From: Reclinomonas americana ATCC 50394
Lineage: Eukaryota; Jakobida; Jakobea; Jakobida
Reading direction: 5' to 3'
DNA length: 39,579 nucleotides
Assembly (NCBI GenBank): GCA_048213135.1
Contig: PS015153.1
Span: 18,962 to 58,540, forward strand
A program made the position numbers and the translations under genes. Below the pieces are notes generated by a model. It saw only the letters and a program-made list of their open reading frames with translations, made no database searches and was not told the origin of the DNA. Each line of letters begins with the position of its first letter. Within the stretch, counting starts at the first letter, position 1. Shown in pieces: positions 11,101 through 20,494 of this stretch.

Positions 11101-12369
11101 GACACAGCTTCGAATGAGTGCACAACTCTTGTAAATCACTGTCTCCATGACTCACGGAGCATCACACTTCGCTCACAAATCTCTCCCCTCAACCTGCGCC
11201 TTTCCCACTTCCCCCCCGTCGAGGAAAGACGGAGGACGAAAGAGCAACGTAAAATCATCACTCTTGTTCAACAAAGTCACTCCGCATTGCGCTCTCACAG
11301 CAAGACAAATAGCACGCATCACATGGCGGTCTTATCCCTCCCCAGCAAGAAAGGACTGAGCTACAACTTGTGGCCATCTGCCTGTCTCTCTGACCTCTCA
11401 GCGAACACGCATTACAAGGTGTTCATTTCACTCTCCAGCAAGAAAGGACTGAGCTGCAACATGAGCCCACCTCCCAATCCTCAGCCCGTCTCTCAGTCTC
11501 AGGCAAGGCAGTGAACACGCAATCTTATCTCTCTCCCTCCCTCTCCGCAAGATGGAGAAGAAACCAATTACTGAGCCCACAAGACCGTCTCATTTGGCAC
11601 TATCTCACTTCCATTAGGCACCCTTCCCTCCTACCCTTCCCACAAGTCCGTCTCCTTTCTCTTCTATCGACAGGACAAGACACCCTTCCCTCTCCTCTTC
11701 CCTCTCCTTCTCACCATATGCAGATCCATCGGGAAAGTGCAGCACGCCATGATACACAGTCGACGCCTCCAAATCCGCCTCCAGCAACTGTCGCTGTGGC
11801 GACATGCGCCTCGGCGATTGTCGCTGTTGCAATAACTGTTGATCGGCGTCGAGCTCAGCGCGTTCTCGGAGCTGTGAGAGAAGAGGAGAAGAGTGAGAGG
11901 AGTGAGGACTGCTTCGATATTATCGATATCTGAGTGAGGAGAGAGAGAGAGAGGGACGAGGAGGCACAGACAGAGGAGAGGGCTTTCTTCGATATCTTGG
12001 CTGCTGATTGTGATCCGAGGGAGTGTGTGAGAGAGAGGCAGAGAGAGAGAGAGGCAGAGGGAGAGCGCGCGTGAGGACAGTCAGAGAATGCCTGAGTGAC
12101 ACAGAGAAAGACCTGAGCGATCTGCTGAGAAAAGATGAGAAGATCAAGAACACCACGACTCGCCTCTCTCCCACACTGACTCCTGCTGAGGCACTGGCGA
12201 GTCCTCTCCTCTCGCACGCACTCTCCTCTTCTTCTTCCTCTCTCTCTCTCTCTCTCACTCTTTCTCCACTCTCTCTCTCTCTCTTCCCTTCCTGCGCAAC
12301 ATGACGAGTGGCATCGATGGACGAGTACACCAACCCGGGCGTGGGTGTGGTCACTTGGTCGGCCAGCAT
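8170..12369 (-). CDS. MORN-repeat protein, about 430 aa
   Basis: Exons: 12369-12301, 11871-11715, 10687-10619, 10562-10438, 10378-10300, 10245-9970, 9141-8951, 8887-8867, 8475-8170 (TAA). Together they total 1,293 nt with every phase agreeing. From about residue 65 on there is a run of MORN units of the form Y-x-G-x-(F/W)-x-x-x-x-(R/K)-x-G-x-G, for example YEGEFAHGMRNGHGTL, YTGTWAEDQRHGRGRL and YEGEFKDGLYHGHGVL. The tail is glycine-rich with SP motifs. There is no kinase or SET domain. MORN proteins serve as membrane-associated scaffolds or as axonemal and cortical structural proteins; which applies here cannot be told. Exon 1 ends at a GTTGCG donor and exon 8 is 21 nt. The ATG at 12369 is the first in frame and lies 157 bp from the end of the neighbouring oxidoreductase gene. 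Confidence 0.88.
10820..11460 (+). repeat. Dispersed units in MORN intron 2
   Basis: CCAGCAAGAAAGGACTGAGC or close variants recur at about 10828, 11090, 11341 and 11434, each after a C/T-rich stretch. No coding signal is seen in 10700-11700 on either strand. Confidence 0.65.
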
Positions 12370-12496
12370 CCGCAAAGAGACAGCGTGAGCGAGAGTGTGT
12401 TCGACGTTGGGTGAGAGGCGTTGTGGGACTCGGCGACGTTGCCAGAGCCAGTGTCAGCTTGACACTCGATATGTGCATACGATATGCTTGCAAGCG

Positions 12497-12502
12497 TTTA
12501 TT
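12497..12502 (-). terminator. Polyadenylation signal of the oxidoreductase gene
   Basis: AATAAA on the minus strand, 25 bp after the TAG stop. Confidence 0.6.
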
Positions 12503-12526
12503 CAACGAAGCAAGCCCTGTCGCTCA

Positions 12527-13524
12527 CTACTGTGGAGTCAGCAGCTTGTATGTCTTGGCCCACTGCAACGGCGATGTGAGCAGAGAAGTGCGCGTGCCTT
12601 AAAAATTCGCTGCTAAGTACCTGTCCGCGCAGGAAGCCTGTCGTGCACCACAGCCGGCAGAGCGCCTCCAAAGCACGTCCCGACTCGGCAAAGCCGGCGT
12701 CTTCGGCCACATAGCCGCCCTGCCGTTGCGCAGAAGTGAGTGGCCTCGGTTTCGTGCATATCGATATCGAAATCGTTGATATCGATCTCACTTACCGCCT
12801 TGACGAGCTCTGCCACCACCTCCTTGGCACCGGCATCGTTTCCAGCAATGAACATGGTGGCAGGGCCACCGGGGAAAGCATTGCCCTTGTCAAACATGCC
12901 GGCGCCCACCGTGTTGAAGGCCTTGACGAAGCGAATGCGCGGGTACGTCTCCTGCAGCACCTCCAGCAGGCTCTTGTTGATGTCAGTGAAGTAGTTGAAG
13001 ACGCCGTTCTCGAGTGGAGCGTCCGCAATCGGATTAGTCTGCGTGCGTCGCGAGAAAGGCAGTGAGCCGGCGAAGCATCGATGCATCGGCACTCAACACT
13101 CAACAGCATCAATGACAATCTTGTCGCCAATCAGCTCGGCCAGAGGCTCCACAGCAGCAACTGCAGCCGTGCCCTTCACAGCCAGCAGGATCACATCAGC
13201 CGACTGCACAGCGTCGGCATTGGTGGCCGCCTTGATGCCAATCGAGGAGGCAAAGTCGGCCAATTTCTCCGGTTCGCGACTGTGGGTGCAGCAGCAGAGC
13301 GCCGATCGTTATTTTCTGTGCACGTACATCGCGTTGTGTGTGTGTGTGCGTGTACCTGGCAATGGTCACGTCATAGCCACCGCTCTTGAAGACGGAAGCG
13401 AGGGCCTGCAGGTGCAGCACTGTTAGCGCGCGTGCAGAGAGCGCAAGAGTGCGCGCGACAGACATGCCTTGGCCACATCACCAGAGCCGATGACGGCGAG
13501 GCTCTTGACAGCAGAAGCAGACAT
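12527..13524 (-). CDS. COG2085-type NADP oxidoreductase (F420-dependent reductase-like)
   Basis: Exons: 13524-13468, 13405-13356, 13279-13105, 13038-12796, 12719-12621, 12562-12527 (TAG), 219 aa with all phases agreeing. The Rossmann fold opens with VIGSGDVAKAL (residues about 11-21) and a second strand YDVTIASREPEKL whose SR after the strand suits NADP. Later landmarks are ADVILLAVKGTA, VIDATNPI, RFVKAFNTVGAGMF, PATMFIAGND and the end motif TYKLL. Family members reduce NADP or F420, but most uncharacterised homologues have no known substrate, and there is no sign that this organism makes F420. The first intron seems to be GC-AG (AAG before GCATGT), and the third donor is GTTGAG. The family is mainly prokaryotic, so past gene transfer is possible, but the gene now has five spliceosomal introns. 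Confidence 0.88.
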
Positions 13525-13805
13525 GGGGTCAGTGTGTGTAAAAAAGGAGATCCGGAGGTGATGAGCTTCGCTCAAGAGACAACAATGATGCAAAGATGCT
13601 ATTTTGTCTTTCTCTCAGGTCGCCCTCTCTCGGAGGTTGGCTCCGAACTTGCGAGCAGTGTACATGTTCTCTCTTATGACCCCGTACGACTGTTGCGAGC
13701 TGCCCGATAAGCAGTTGGCCATGCATGGTCGGCAAAAGGGGTAGAATTACAAGGACGTGCTCGTTTACCAACAGCCAAGATGCTACACAGCCAGGACCAT
13801 AGTGA

Positions 13806-14095
13806 GCCGTCCGGCACCGTATTTGCTGGGCTTTCCTTCCACTTCACCGTCCGGTGCCGTATGAGTTGGGGAAGACGGTTTACCGTTGTACCTTTGTCCA
13901 TGCGGTGTCGGTACGGTGAAGGGCAAAGCTCGAAGAGAACCGGCGCCGGACAGTTCGGCTATCGCCAGCGATTCCGATGCCGTCCGGTTACTCACCGCCA
14001 CCTGAGTCTCCGTACGGCACCGTGACCATTCTTCTGCGCCGCCGGACGGTGCCGTCCGGTTACTCACCACCTCCACGAGTCTCCGAACGGCACCG
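13806..14095. repeat. Cluster of GGCACCGT/ACGGTGCC palindromic motifs, left
   Basis: Motifs such as CCGTCCGGCACCGT, CCGTCCGGTGCCGT and CGGACGGTGCCGTCCGG recur. Within the cluster, GCCGTCCGGTTACTCACC occurs twice about 70 bp apart, each followed by GAGTCTCCG(A/T)ACGGCACCGT. Confidence 0.7.
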
Positions 14096-15620
14096 TCTCT
14101 GACATCCTGCATCACCGAACAGTGTCGCGAGAATGCATGAATGGCATCCCCACGCATTGATCACGCATCACGCACTCGAGCCCAGCCATGCACGTGAGCA
14201 TTGCGAGACCACGACCATTGTCGCTTCGTGATCACTCGCCAGCGCAGCGGCCAGCGGCCAGCGTGCCATCTTCTGCATGTGCGCTGCAATGATGTGGTGC
14301 TTGTGTTGATGCATCTCTCGCGCCACAGTCGAATCCACTGTCGACATGGACGAGCGGTTGGCGTGCTCTTTGCCACAGTGTTGTGGCTGGCTGCTGCAAC
14401 AGTGCAGCACTGCCACTGTTTCTTTGCGAGTGAGCATTCTGACATTCCAGTGTGATCAACCAACACGACTTGTCTCTCTTGTTCGCTTGCATGTGCGCGC
14501 AGAAGTCGCTCTCCGTGTGTCAAGTGCACAGAGTTGATCCGTGTGCTGTCCCTCTCTGACCATGTTCACTACTCACGCTGCTTGAGCCTCTGCCGTCTTG
14601 GCGTGGCAAGTGAGTATTTTTTGTTGTTTGAGCATTTTTCCGCTGTGCTTCCTTGCTCACCCTTGTTCATGCCTGCGCATCCTTGCGTCGAGACAGGCTT
14701 CTCCAGAGCACACTCAGTGATGCATGTGAGAGTTGCTCACTGCTGATGCGCGTGTGCCTTGCCACGTTGTTCCCATCGTGTGAGTGATGACTTGTTTGTT
14801 TGAGCATTTTTCCGAGCATGTCACTCACCGAAGAGGCCGTCGTCTGTAGCAACACAGTGAACCACTCTGCACCTTGGCACTCTGCACCCTTGGTGCGTGC
14901 CTTGCTACCTGCGAGCTCGTGATAACGCACATCATCCATGATCTCTTTGAGGTTTGGCTGTTGTGGTGTCCTCACACACACTTCTCATCTCATTTGAGCA
15001 CTCTAACCTATTGCGCCATCTGTTCTCTCTCTCGTCGAGCAGCTTTGGCACCAATGCTGCAATGCTCTATATGCAGCGATCGGTGTGACTGAGCCTGTTT
15101 CCAGGAGCCCTCATTGTATCTGGCCCGTCACCTTCACTGCAGCGTCGTCTTCGTTGTTACATGTTAACACCGTTGCACTGCCACTCGTGTCGTCGGTATC
15201 CATGAGTAGTGCGTGCTCCCGGCGACTGCGGTGTGCAACAGTGCGCCGTGGTGTGCTATTTTGTGACAGACATGTCTCCTGGTGCTTTCTCCGTTCTCGA
15301 CGAGGTGAGCAAAAAGCTGTGCAAGTGCCATGTGCTTCATGATCACGGTTGGTTGACACTGTATCGCAGCGGCTTCTTGCTCAACCGAGCAACAGCATTG
15401 ACGATGGTGCATTCGAAGGAACCAAGTGGCACACATAGTACATTCGGTTTGATGGTGAGTCTCACTCTCTCTCCTCGCAGTCCTCCTGCTGACTTGATGC
15501 ACAGATGCATTGTGAGACACTGCGCGCTGTACGAACTGCACGTTCTCATGCGACGTTCGCCGTGCAGATACTCGCTCATCTTCGTGGAGGCTCAGTGGAG
15601 TTCGTTCACGGCAATGTGTT

Positions 15621-15980
15621 TCACTTGACTGCATCGCTGCCGAATGACGGGTGCATGCGTCTCCCCGCTTGACGTTGGATCGGCTGTTTACGATCGTGCC
15701 CAGACTTGCTTGTGGAACGCTTGTGACGCTGGATGGCTCTTTGCCGGTGCTGCTGCCGAGCTGTTACAAGGAGGAGGTCGACCTCGTCTGGTGACGGTGA
15801 TGCGGAGGTGCTGGATCCTTCTGGAGTGGAGCTGGATTGTGCTGGCAGTTCGTGTGCCACCGATTGCTGGGCGATGGATGCTTCTCGTGATTGGGGGCAC
15901 TTCTGGGTCAACGCTATGCGGAGGGCTTCACGAGTTTCCGACTCTGGCTTTTTTCTTTGTTTTTTTCTATAATAGAGCAT
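15621..15980 (-). CDS. Hypothetical small basic open frame (119 codons), doubtful
   Basis: The frame starts at the ATG at 15980 with a basic stretch (YYRKKQRKK) and runs through a serine-rich middle to a basic tail. Composition is less repetitive than the many artefact frames nearby, and a TATA-like TTCTATAATAG lies beside the start, on the other strand. No family is recognised, no introns are needed, and the frame sits inside the gene-poor block. It may be non-coding. Confidence 0.15.
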   Translation of the reverse strand: MLYYRKKQRKKPESETREALRIALTQKCPQSREASIAQQSVAHELPAQSSSTPEGSSTSASPSPDEVDLLLVTARQQHRQRAIQRHKRSTSKSGHDRKQPIQRQAGRRMHPSFGSDAVK

Positions 15981-16095
15981 TTTGTATGAGTATGAGTGAA
16001 TCCATTGCCTGTTGTAGATGGTGGGTGGTGGGGCGAGGGAGTGCATGCAAAGCGGAGCGGGGGCGGGGGGCGGGGGCGGGGCAGCCGCGGCTAAA

Positions 16096-16360
16096 AATGG
16101 GCACCGTGCCGGCACCGGACGACGCCGGATGAGCTTTATTCTGCAGAACTGGTGAGTTTTTTTCTCCTTTTTTGTCGATCGCCGGGAGGAATTAGGGATA
16201 ATCTAAGTGTAAGATCGGTGCCGTTCGGCGTCGGGACGGTACCGTGGACGGCACCGTATTCATTGGTTGCATGTAAGGGTTCACTAAGGGAGGGTTTTCA
16301 CCGGACGGTGCCGAACGGCACCGTTGCCGAATTGATACGGTGCCGTACGACACGGGACAG
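16096..16360. repeat. Cluster of GGCACCGT/ACGGTGCC palindromic motifs, right
   Basis: Contains GGTGCCGTTCGGCGTCGGGA, GGACGGCACCGTATTC and CCGGACGGTGCCGAACGGCA. These are the same motif family as at 13806-14095, about 2.3 kb away. Confidence 0.7.
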
Positions 16361-16550
16361 TCCTGGCTGTGTACTTGTCTTTCTTCAGGTCGCCCTCTGG
16401 AGGCTGTACAGGGGATATGGCATCCCTGCAAACACCCGCACCGCATTCCCCTCTTCCCGTTGGTTGTTTGCAGGGTTGCTGTAACAGAAGAACCCGACAG
16501 CTTCATGATAACTCCATTAATATTGACAGACGCACAATGTCGGTGTGTTT

Positions 16551-16574
16551 GTATTGTTTGTTTGTTTGTTTGTT

Positions 16575-16654
<80 letters not shown>

Positions 16655-16910
16655 GTCGTCGTCGTCGTNNNNNNNNNNNNNNNNNNNNNNNNNNNNNNNN
16701 NNNNNNNNNNNNNNNNNNNNNNNNNNNNNNNNNNNNNNNNNNNNNNNNNNNNNNNNNNNNNNNNNNNNNNNNNNNNNNNNNNNNNNNNNNNNNNNNNNNN
16801 NNNNNNNNNNNNNNNNNNNNNNNNNNNNNNNNNNNTGTGTGTGTGTGTTCGCTCTCGGAGCTTCGAACAATTCCTTGTCGAGAACTGCGATCTTCGAATT
16901 CACTACACAC
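16551..16910 (+). repeat. (TTTG)n/(TG)n microsatellite, gap and dispersed repeat copy 2
   Basis: A (TTTG)n then (TG)n then (TCG)n tract runs into the gap 16669-16835, then TG repeats lead into GTTCGCTCTCGGAGCTTCGA and GTCGAGAACTGCGATC, the tail of the dispersed repeat seen at 7928. The rest of 16911-17366 shows no coding signal; 17280-17370 is C/T-rich. Confidence 0.7.
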
Positions 16911-17366
16911 CTGCAACAGTGCATTTAGTGCATTTGGCGCATTTGCTCGGATGCGCAGCGTTTTCTGCGATCATACACGGTACATCCACGGGAAACGACA
17001 AATTCGACGCAAGAGAGCAGTGGAGAGAAGGCGTAAATGTGATAATCCGATGAGCAACGCAATCGCAGAAGAGTCAACACGTGGATCAATTGAGAGAAAC
17101 GAGAGACATCCGAGACAGCCCGCCACACAACGGTCTCCATCTGTAGTAGATGGAGCTCGCCCAAAGCCCCCTCAGATCACCAACCCCTCCACCCTTATGC
17201 CGACGACGGCGTTCAACATTGAAATCCTTGACCATCCTCCACTCATTACCCGCTCATCTTTTCCCTCAGCATAGCACTTCACCCTTCCCCCTTTCCCCTT
17301 CCCCCTTCCCCCCTTCTCCACACTTCCCCCTTCCCCTTCCACCCTTTCCCTTTCCCTCTCTTTCCT

Positions 17367-18930
17367 TCACTCCCCCTCCACCAACCTCTCCTCTAACACC
17401 TCCGCACACAACCGCAACCTCGCCAACCTACTATTCTCATACACCACCCACAACGCCGCCACCACACATTCCACATTCGCCAGGGTCGCCTCCGACAACT
17501 CCGCCTCACGCTCCACCATCTCGTCCTCCAACGCCATGGCCACGGTCGACAACTGCAGCAACTCCATGCGCAGCACCTGCACCGGCACGCAGTGCGACAC
17601 AGAGTCGATCTCGTAGGCCACGCCGAATCTGGCCAGCGTCGACGACGCCGCTACCTCCTCCTCGTCCTCCTCCTCCCCATCCCGCCTTGCTGGCTGCAGC
17701 ATCACGTGCGACAAGCGCGGACAATCGGTGTGCGGCAGCAGCACGGCGGCCGAGCCACGACGCGGACGCAAAACGAATCGCCCATAGTGGTTCGTGTGGC
17801 CCACCACATCGGCCGTGAACTGCGCCGTGTGCGTGAAGCAGCGGATCGTGCTGTGGCTAAGCATCTGCGCCTGCACCAGAGTGCACTCCACCTGCACGTG
17901 CAAACGGAGGGCGCGATCCGGCGGCTTGCGCTCCCACGACTCGCACACGACCGTGCCGGGCGCCACCATGTGCGGCGACAGCCGACTGCACTGCACCACC
18001 ACCAGCTCGTTGGCCTCGGCGAAATCCTCCACCGCGCGCCCACAATGCAACGAGTACAGGCTGCTGATCTGCACGTCGACATTGCTCGGCGTCAGCATGT
18101 ACGTGCGTCCACGCACCATTTGCCCGGCCACGACCAGGCACACCAGCCACGTGACGCCCAGGCCCAGTTGCTGCTGCTGCGACTGCGCCACGGCATATAC
18201 GCACGCACGCAGTGGCTGCTCATGCTCCTCTTCTCCTCCTCCCACCTGCAGCTGTCGTCGTGCCAACACCGGCGTCCACTCCAACGCCGCCAGCAACGCC
18301 TGCCGCTCGTCGGCCCACACCAACGCCGTCTGCCGGAACCCGAACCGTTGCAGCGCACGAAACAGGTCACTAAAGTCGACCGCGGACTCCACCGCCGGTC
18401 GTCGCGAACCACCACCGCTGTCACCAATCGCAAAGACCACACTGGTGCAGCCAAAGCCGGCGGCCTCGCGTAACATGCGGATCAGCTCGTCGTTGGTGGA
18501 GACGCTGTGGCGGTGCTCCCAGCTCACAGGCACCAGCAGCACGTTGGCGAGGAAGCAAAAGAGGCGTCGCATCTGGGCGTCGTCGGGACGAGTTATAAAG
18601 AGCGCTGTGCGAGAGTGTGGAAGGCGTTGTGGTACGGCCCAGGCGGGAAGCTCGCGGGTGATGGTGCTGGCATCGTCCTCTGCTTCTGCTTCTTCTTCTG
18701 CTTGTGGTGCGAGGAGGAGGAGGGAGCGGATGCGGTCGATGAGTGCGGACGCGAGAGGGTCGGCGGTGGGAGGAGGCGTGAGGATGGTGATGGTGAGGGG
18801 AGGGCAGGAGGAGGTGGAGGTGGAGGAGGTGTCGATGGGCTGTGTGTGGAGAAGGGGAAATGAGAGAGGGGAGAGGGGGAGGGGAAGAGAGAAGGCGGTG
18901 CGTGTGAACCTTTCTCGATGTGTTTCCCAT
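17367..18930 (-). CDS. Unrecognised protein, possibly a degenerate EF1A/Hbs1-type GTPase fold
   Basis: Preferred model: exon 18930-18910 (MGNTSRK), a 70-nt intron, then exon 18839-17367 (TGA), 497 aa. An unspliced start upstream in the large open frame is the alternative. The 1.47-kb exon has good codon-like composition and no low-complexity bias apart from short Glu runs. The middle (LLVPVSWEHRHSVSTNDELI followed by a strand and FSDLFRALQRFGFRQTALVW) and later parts (VRGRTYMLTPSNVDVQI, VVVQCSRLSPHMVAPGTVVC, then IRCFTHTAQFTADVVGHTNH) are laid out like the late G domain and the two beta-barrels of translational GTPases of the eEF1A, Hbs1, Ski7 and eRF3 group. No P-loop GxxxxGK and no NKxD motif is visible, so GTP binding is doubtful. 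This resemblance is an inference by eye. A helical tail of about 80 residues follows. Confidence 0.65.
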
Positions 18931-19049
18931 TTTTGGTTTTTCCGCGTGTCGCGGGACGTTTTTAGTTGCACGCAGTGCGACAGCGGATGCATTGAGGGGT
19001 TCTTGTTACAGTGCACTGCTGCCCTCGGAAACAGCGAGAGCGAGAGCGA

Positions 19050-20206
19050 GATGGAATTCGTGATTAAATTTAAACTTCGACGTCGACGTTGCGGTATTCG
19101 ATGTCGATTCCTCCCGTCCATCATGCGTACACCAAGCTGTCGCGATGGTAGTGCAGGGTTCACAAGCTTCTGTTGAGCAGGAGACACACCGGAATTCGGT
19201 GGACTTCCGCGGCTGCAACTCGATGATCAACGTCGACAGCTTGCAAGATCGCTTCTCTTGCTCGTATAGCGGCGCCCATAGTTCGGAAACCACGTCTACA
19301 AGCGGGTCCGGTAGCTTCCACTCCTCACAGCCTTGCCTGTCCGTCTCTCCCCCACCTGTCCCACCAATCAACCTTTGAATGTCCACCGGGAGCGGTCACA
19401 GTGCGCCGATCTACGTGCCTCCCCACGCTCCTCTCCTCAATCGCTCATCCTCCTCTCCAGTTGCCCGCCACAGCAGCAAAGGCGATCGCGTTCGGAGAGA
19501 CGAATTCGAATTCGAAATACGACGTCGACAGCTTGCAAGATCGCTTCTCTTGCTCGTATAGCGACGCCCACAGTTCGGAAACTGCTTCTACGAGCGGGTC
19601 CGGACGCTTCCTCTCCTCACAGCCTTGCCTGTCCGTCTCTCCCCCACCTGTCCCACCAATCAACCTTTTGAATGTCCACCGGGAGCGGTCACAGTGCGCC
19701 GATCTACGTGCCTCCCCACGCTCCTCTCATCAATCGCTCATCCTCCTCTCCAGTTGCCCGCCTCGGCAGCACAGGCGCTGCGATCGCGATCGGAGAGACA
19801 AATTCGAAATACGACGTTGACAGCTTTCATCTTCCTCGCTCGTACAACGGAACTCGGAGTTCGGAAACCACGCCTACGAGCGGGTCCAGAAGGTTAACAC
19901 TCCCTCTGTCTTGCATGTCTGGTCTCTTTCCATCGGAAAGACGAATTCGAACTACGACGTCGACAGCTTGCAAGATCGCTTCTCTTGTTCGTATAGCGAC
20001 GCCCACAGTTCGGAAACTGCTTCTACAAGCGGGTCCGGAAGCTTCCTCTCCTCCACACCTCGCGCATATCTTCCTGTCCGTCTCTCCCCACTTGTCCCAC
20101 CAATCAACCATTTGAATGTCCACCGGGAGTGGTCACAGTGCGCCGATCTACGTGCCCCCTCACGCTCCTCTCCTCAATCGCTCATCCTCCTCTCCAGTTG
20201 CCGCCG
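19050..20206 (+). repeat. Tandem array, 292-bp unit, about three and a half copies
   Basis: CGTCGACAGCTTGCAAGATC begins units at 19231, 19523 and 19958; a shortened, diverged unit starts at 19815 (CGTTGACAGC). Each full unit continues with AGTTCGGAAAC, GCGGGTCCGG, CACCTGTCCCACCAATCAAC, GAATGTCCACCGGGAG and CAATCGCTCATCCTCCTCTC. The period of 292 is not a multiple of three, so the open plus frames are not one protein. The array fills the space between the gene at 17367-18930 (-) and GID8 (+) and ends 39 bp before the GID8 ATG, after a (GCC)n run. Confidence 0.85.
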
Positions 20207-20244
20207 CCGCCGCCGCAGCAGCCGCCGCCGCCGCCGCCGCAAGT

Positions 20245-20457
20245 ATGGCGGGAAATCGCGGAGGAGGAAGTGGAGGAGGAAGTCAACAGCAACAGGCTGC
20301 GCAGCAACAACAACCGCCACAGGCGCAGAGCAACAAGAGCATCTCCAGAGAGGCGTGGGAGCAGAGACTGGCGGAGGTGCACGTGGCAAGAGAGTTGCGT
20401 CTGTGTGTGTGTGAGAGGATTTTTGTGACTGTCTCTCTTTCTCTCTCACACACACAA

Positions 20458-20494
<37 letters not shown>

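Larger units (their letters stand above)
13604..16404. mobile_element. Gene-poor block bounded by similar direct repeats; possible degenerate mobile element
   Basis: Both ends carry a similar direct repeat: TTGTCTTTCTCTCAGGTCGC at 13604 and TTGTCTTTCTTCAGGTCGCC at 16375, each followed within a few bases by CCTCT and GGAGG. Just inside lie two clusters of palindromic GGCACCGT motifs (13806-14095 and 16096-16360). The interior lacks CT microsatellites, has no recognisable exon chain, and repeats phrases such as GAGCATTTTTCCG (14629, 14799). I see no transposase, reverse transcriptase or clear target-site duplication. It may equally be an old intergenic region. Confidence 0.35.

Noticed and set aside
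12736-12795. ATCGATATC-rich palindromic stretch as a regulatory site
   Set aside because: It lies within a 76-nt intron of the oxidoreductase gene with no other sign of function.
15164-15634. Overlapping open frames on both strands (about 140-156 codons)
   Set aside because: No recognisable motif, no consistent splice partners, and similar length on both strands suggests chance.
18840-19187. Upstream extension of the 17367-18930 gene as one unspliced 606-codon frame
   Set aside because: The extension is pyrimidine-derived Ser/Leu/Pro sequence containing a good acceptor (CCACACACAG) and a phase-matched short first exon; kept only as an alternative.
19401-20115. Plus-strand open frames through the 292-bp array as a repeat protein
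   Set aside because: The unit length is not divisible by three, so successive copies fall in different frames.
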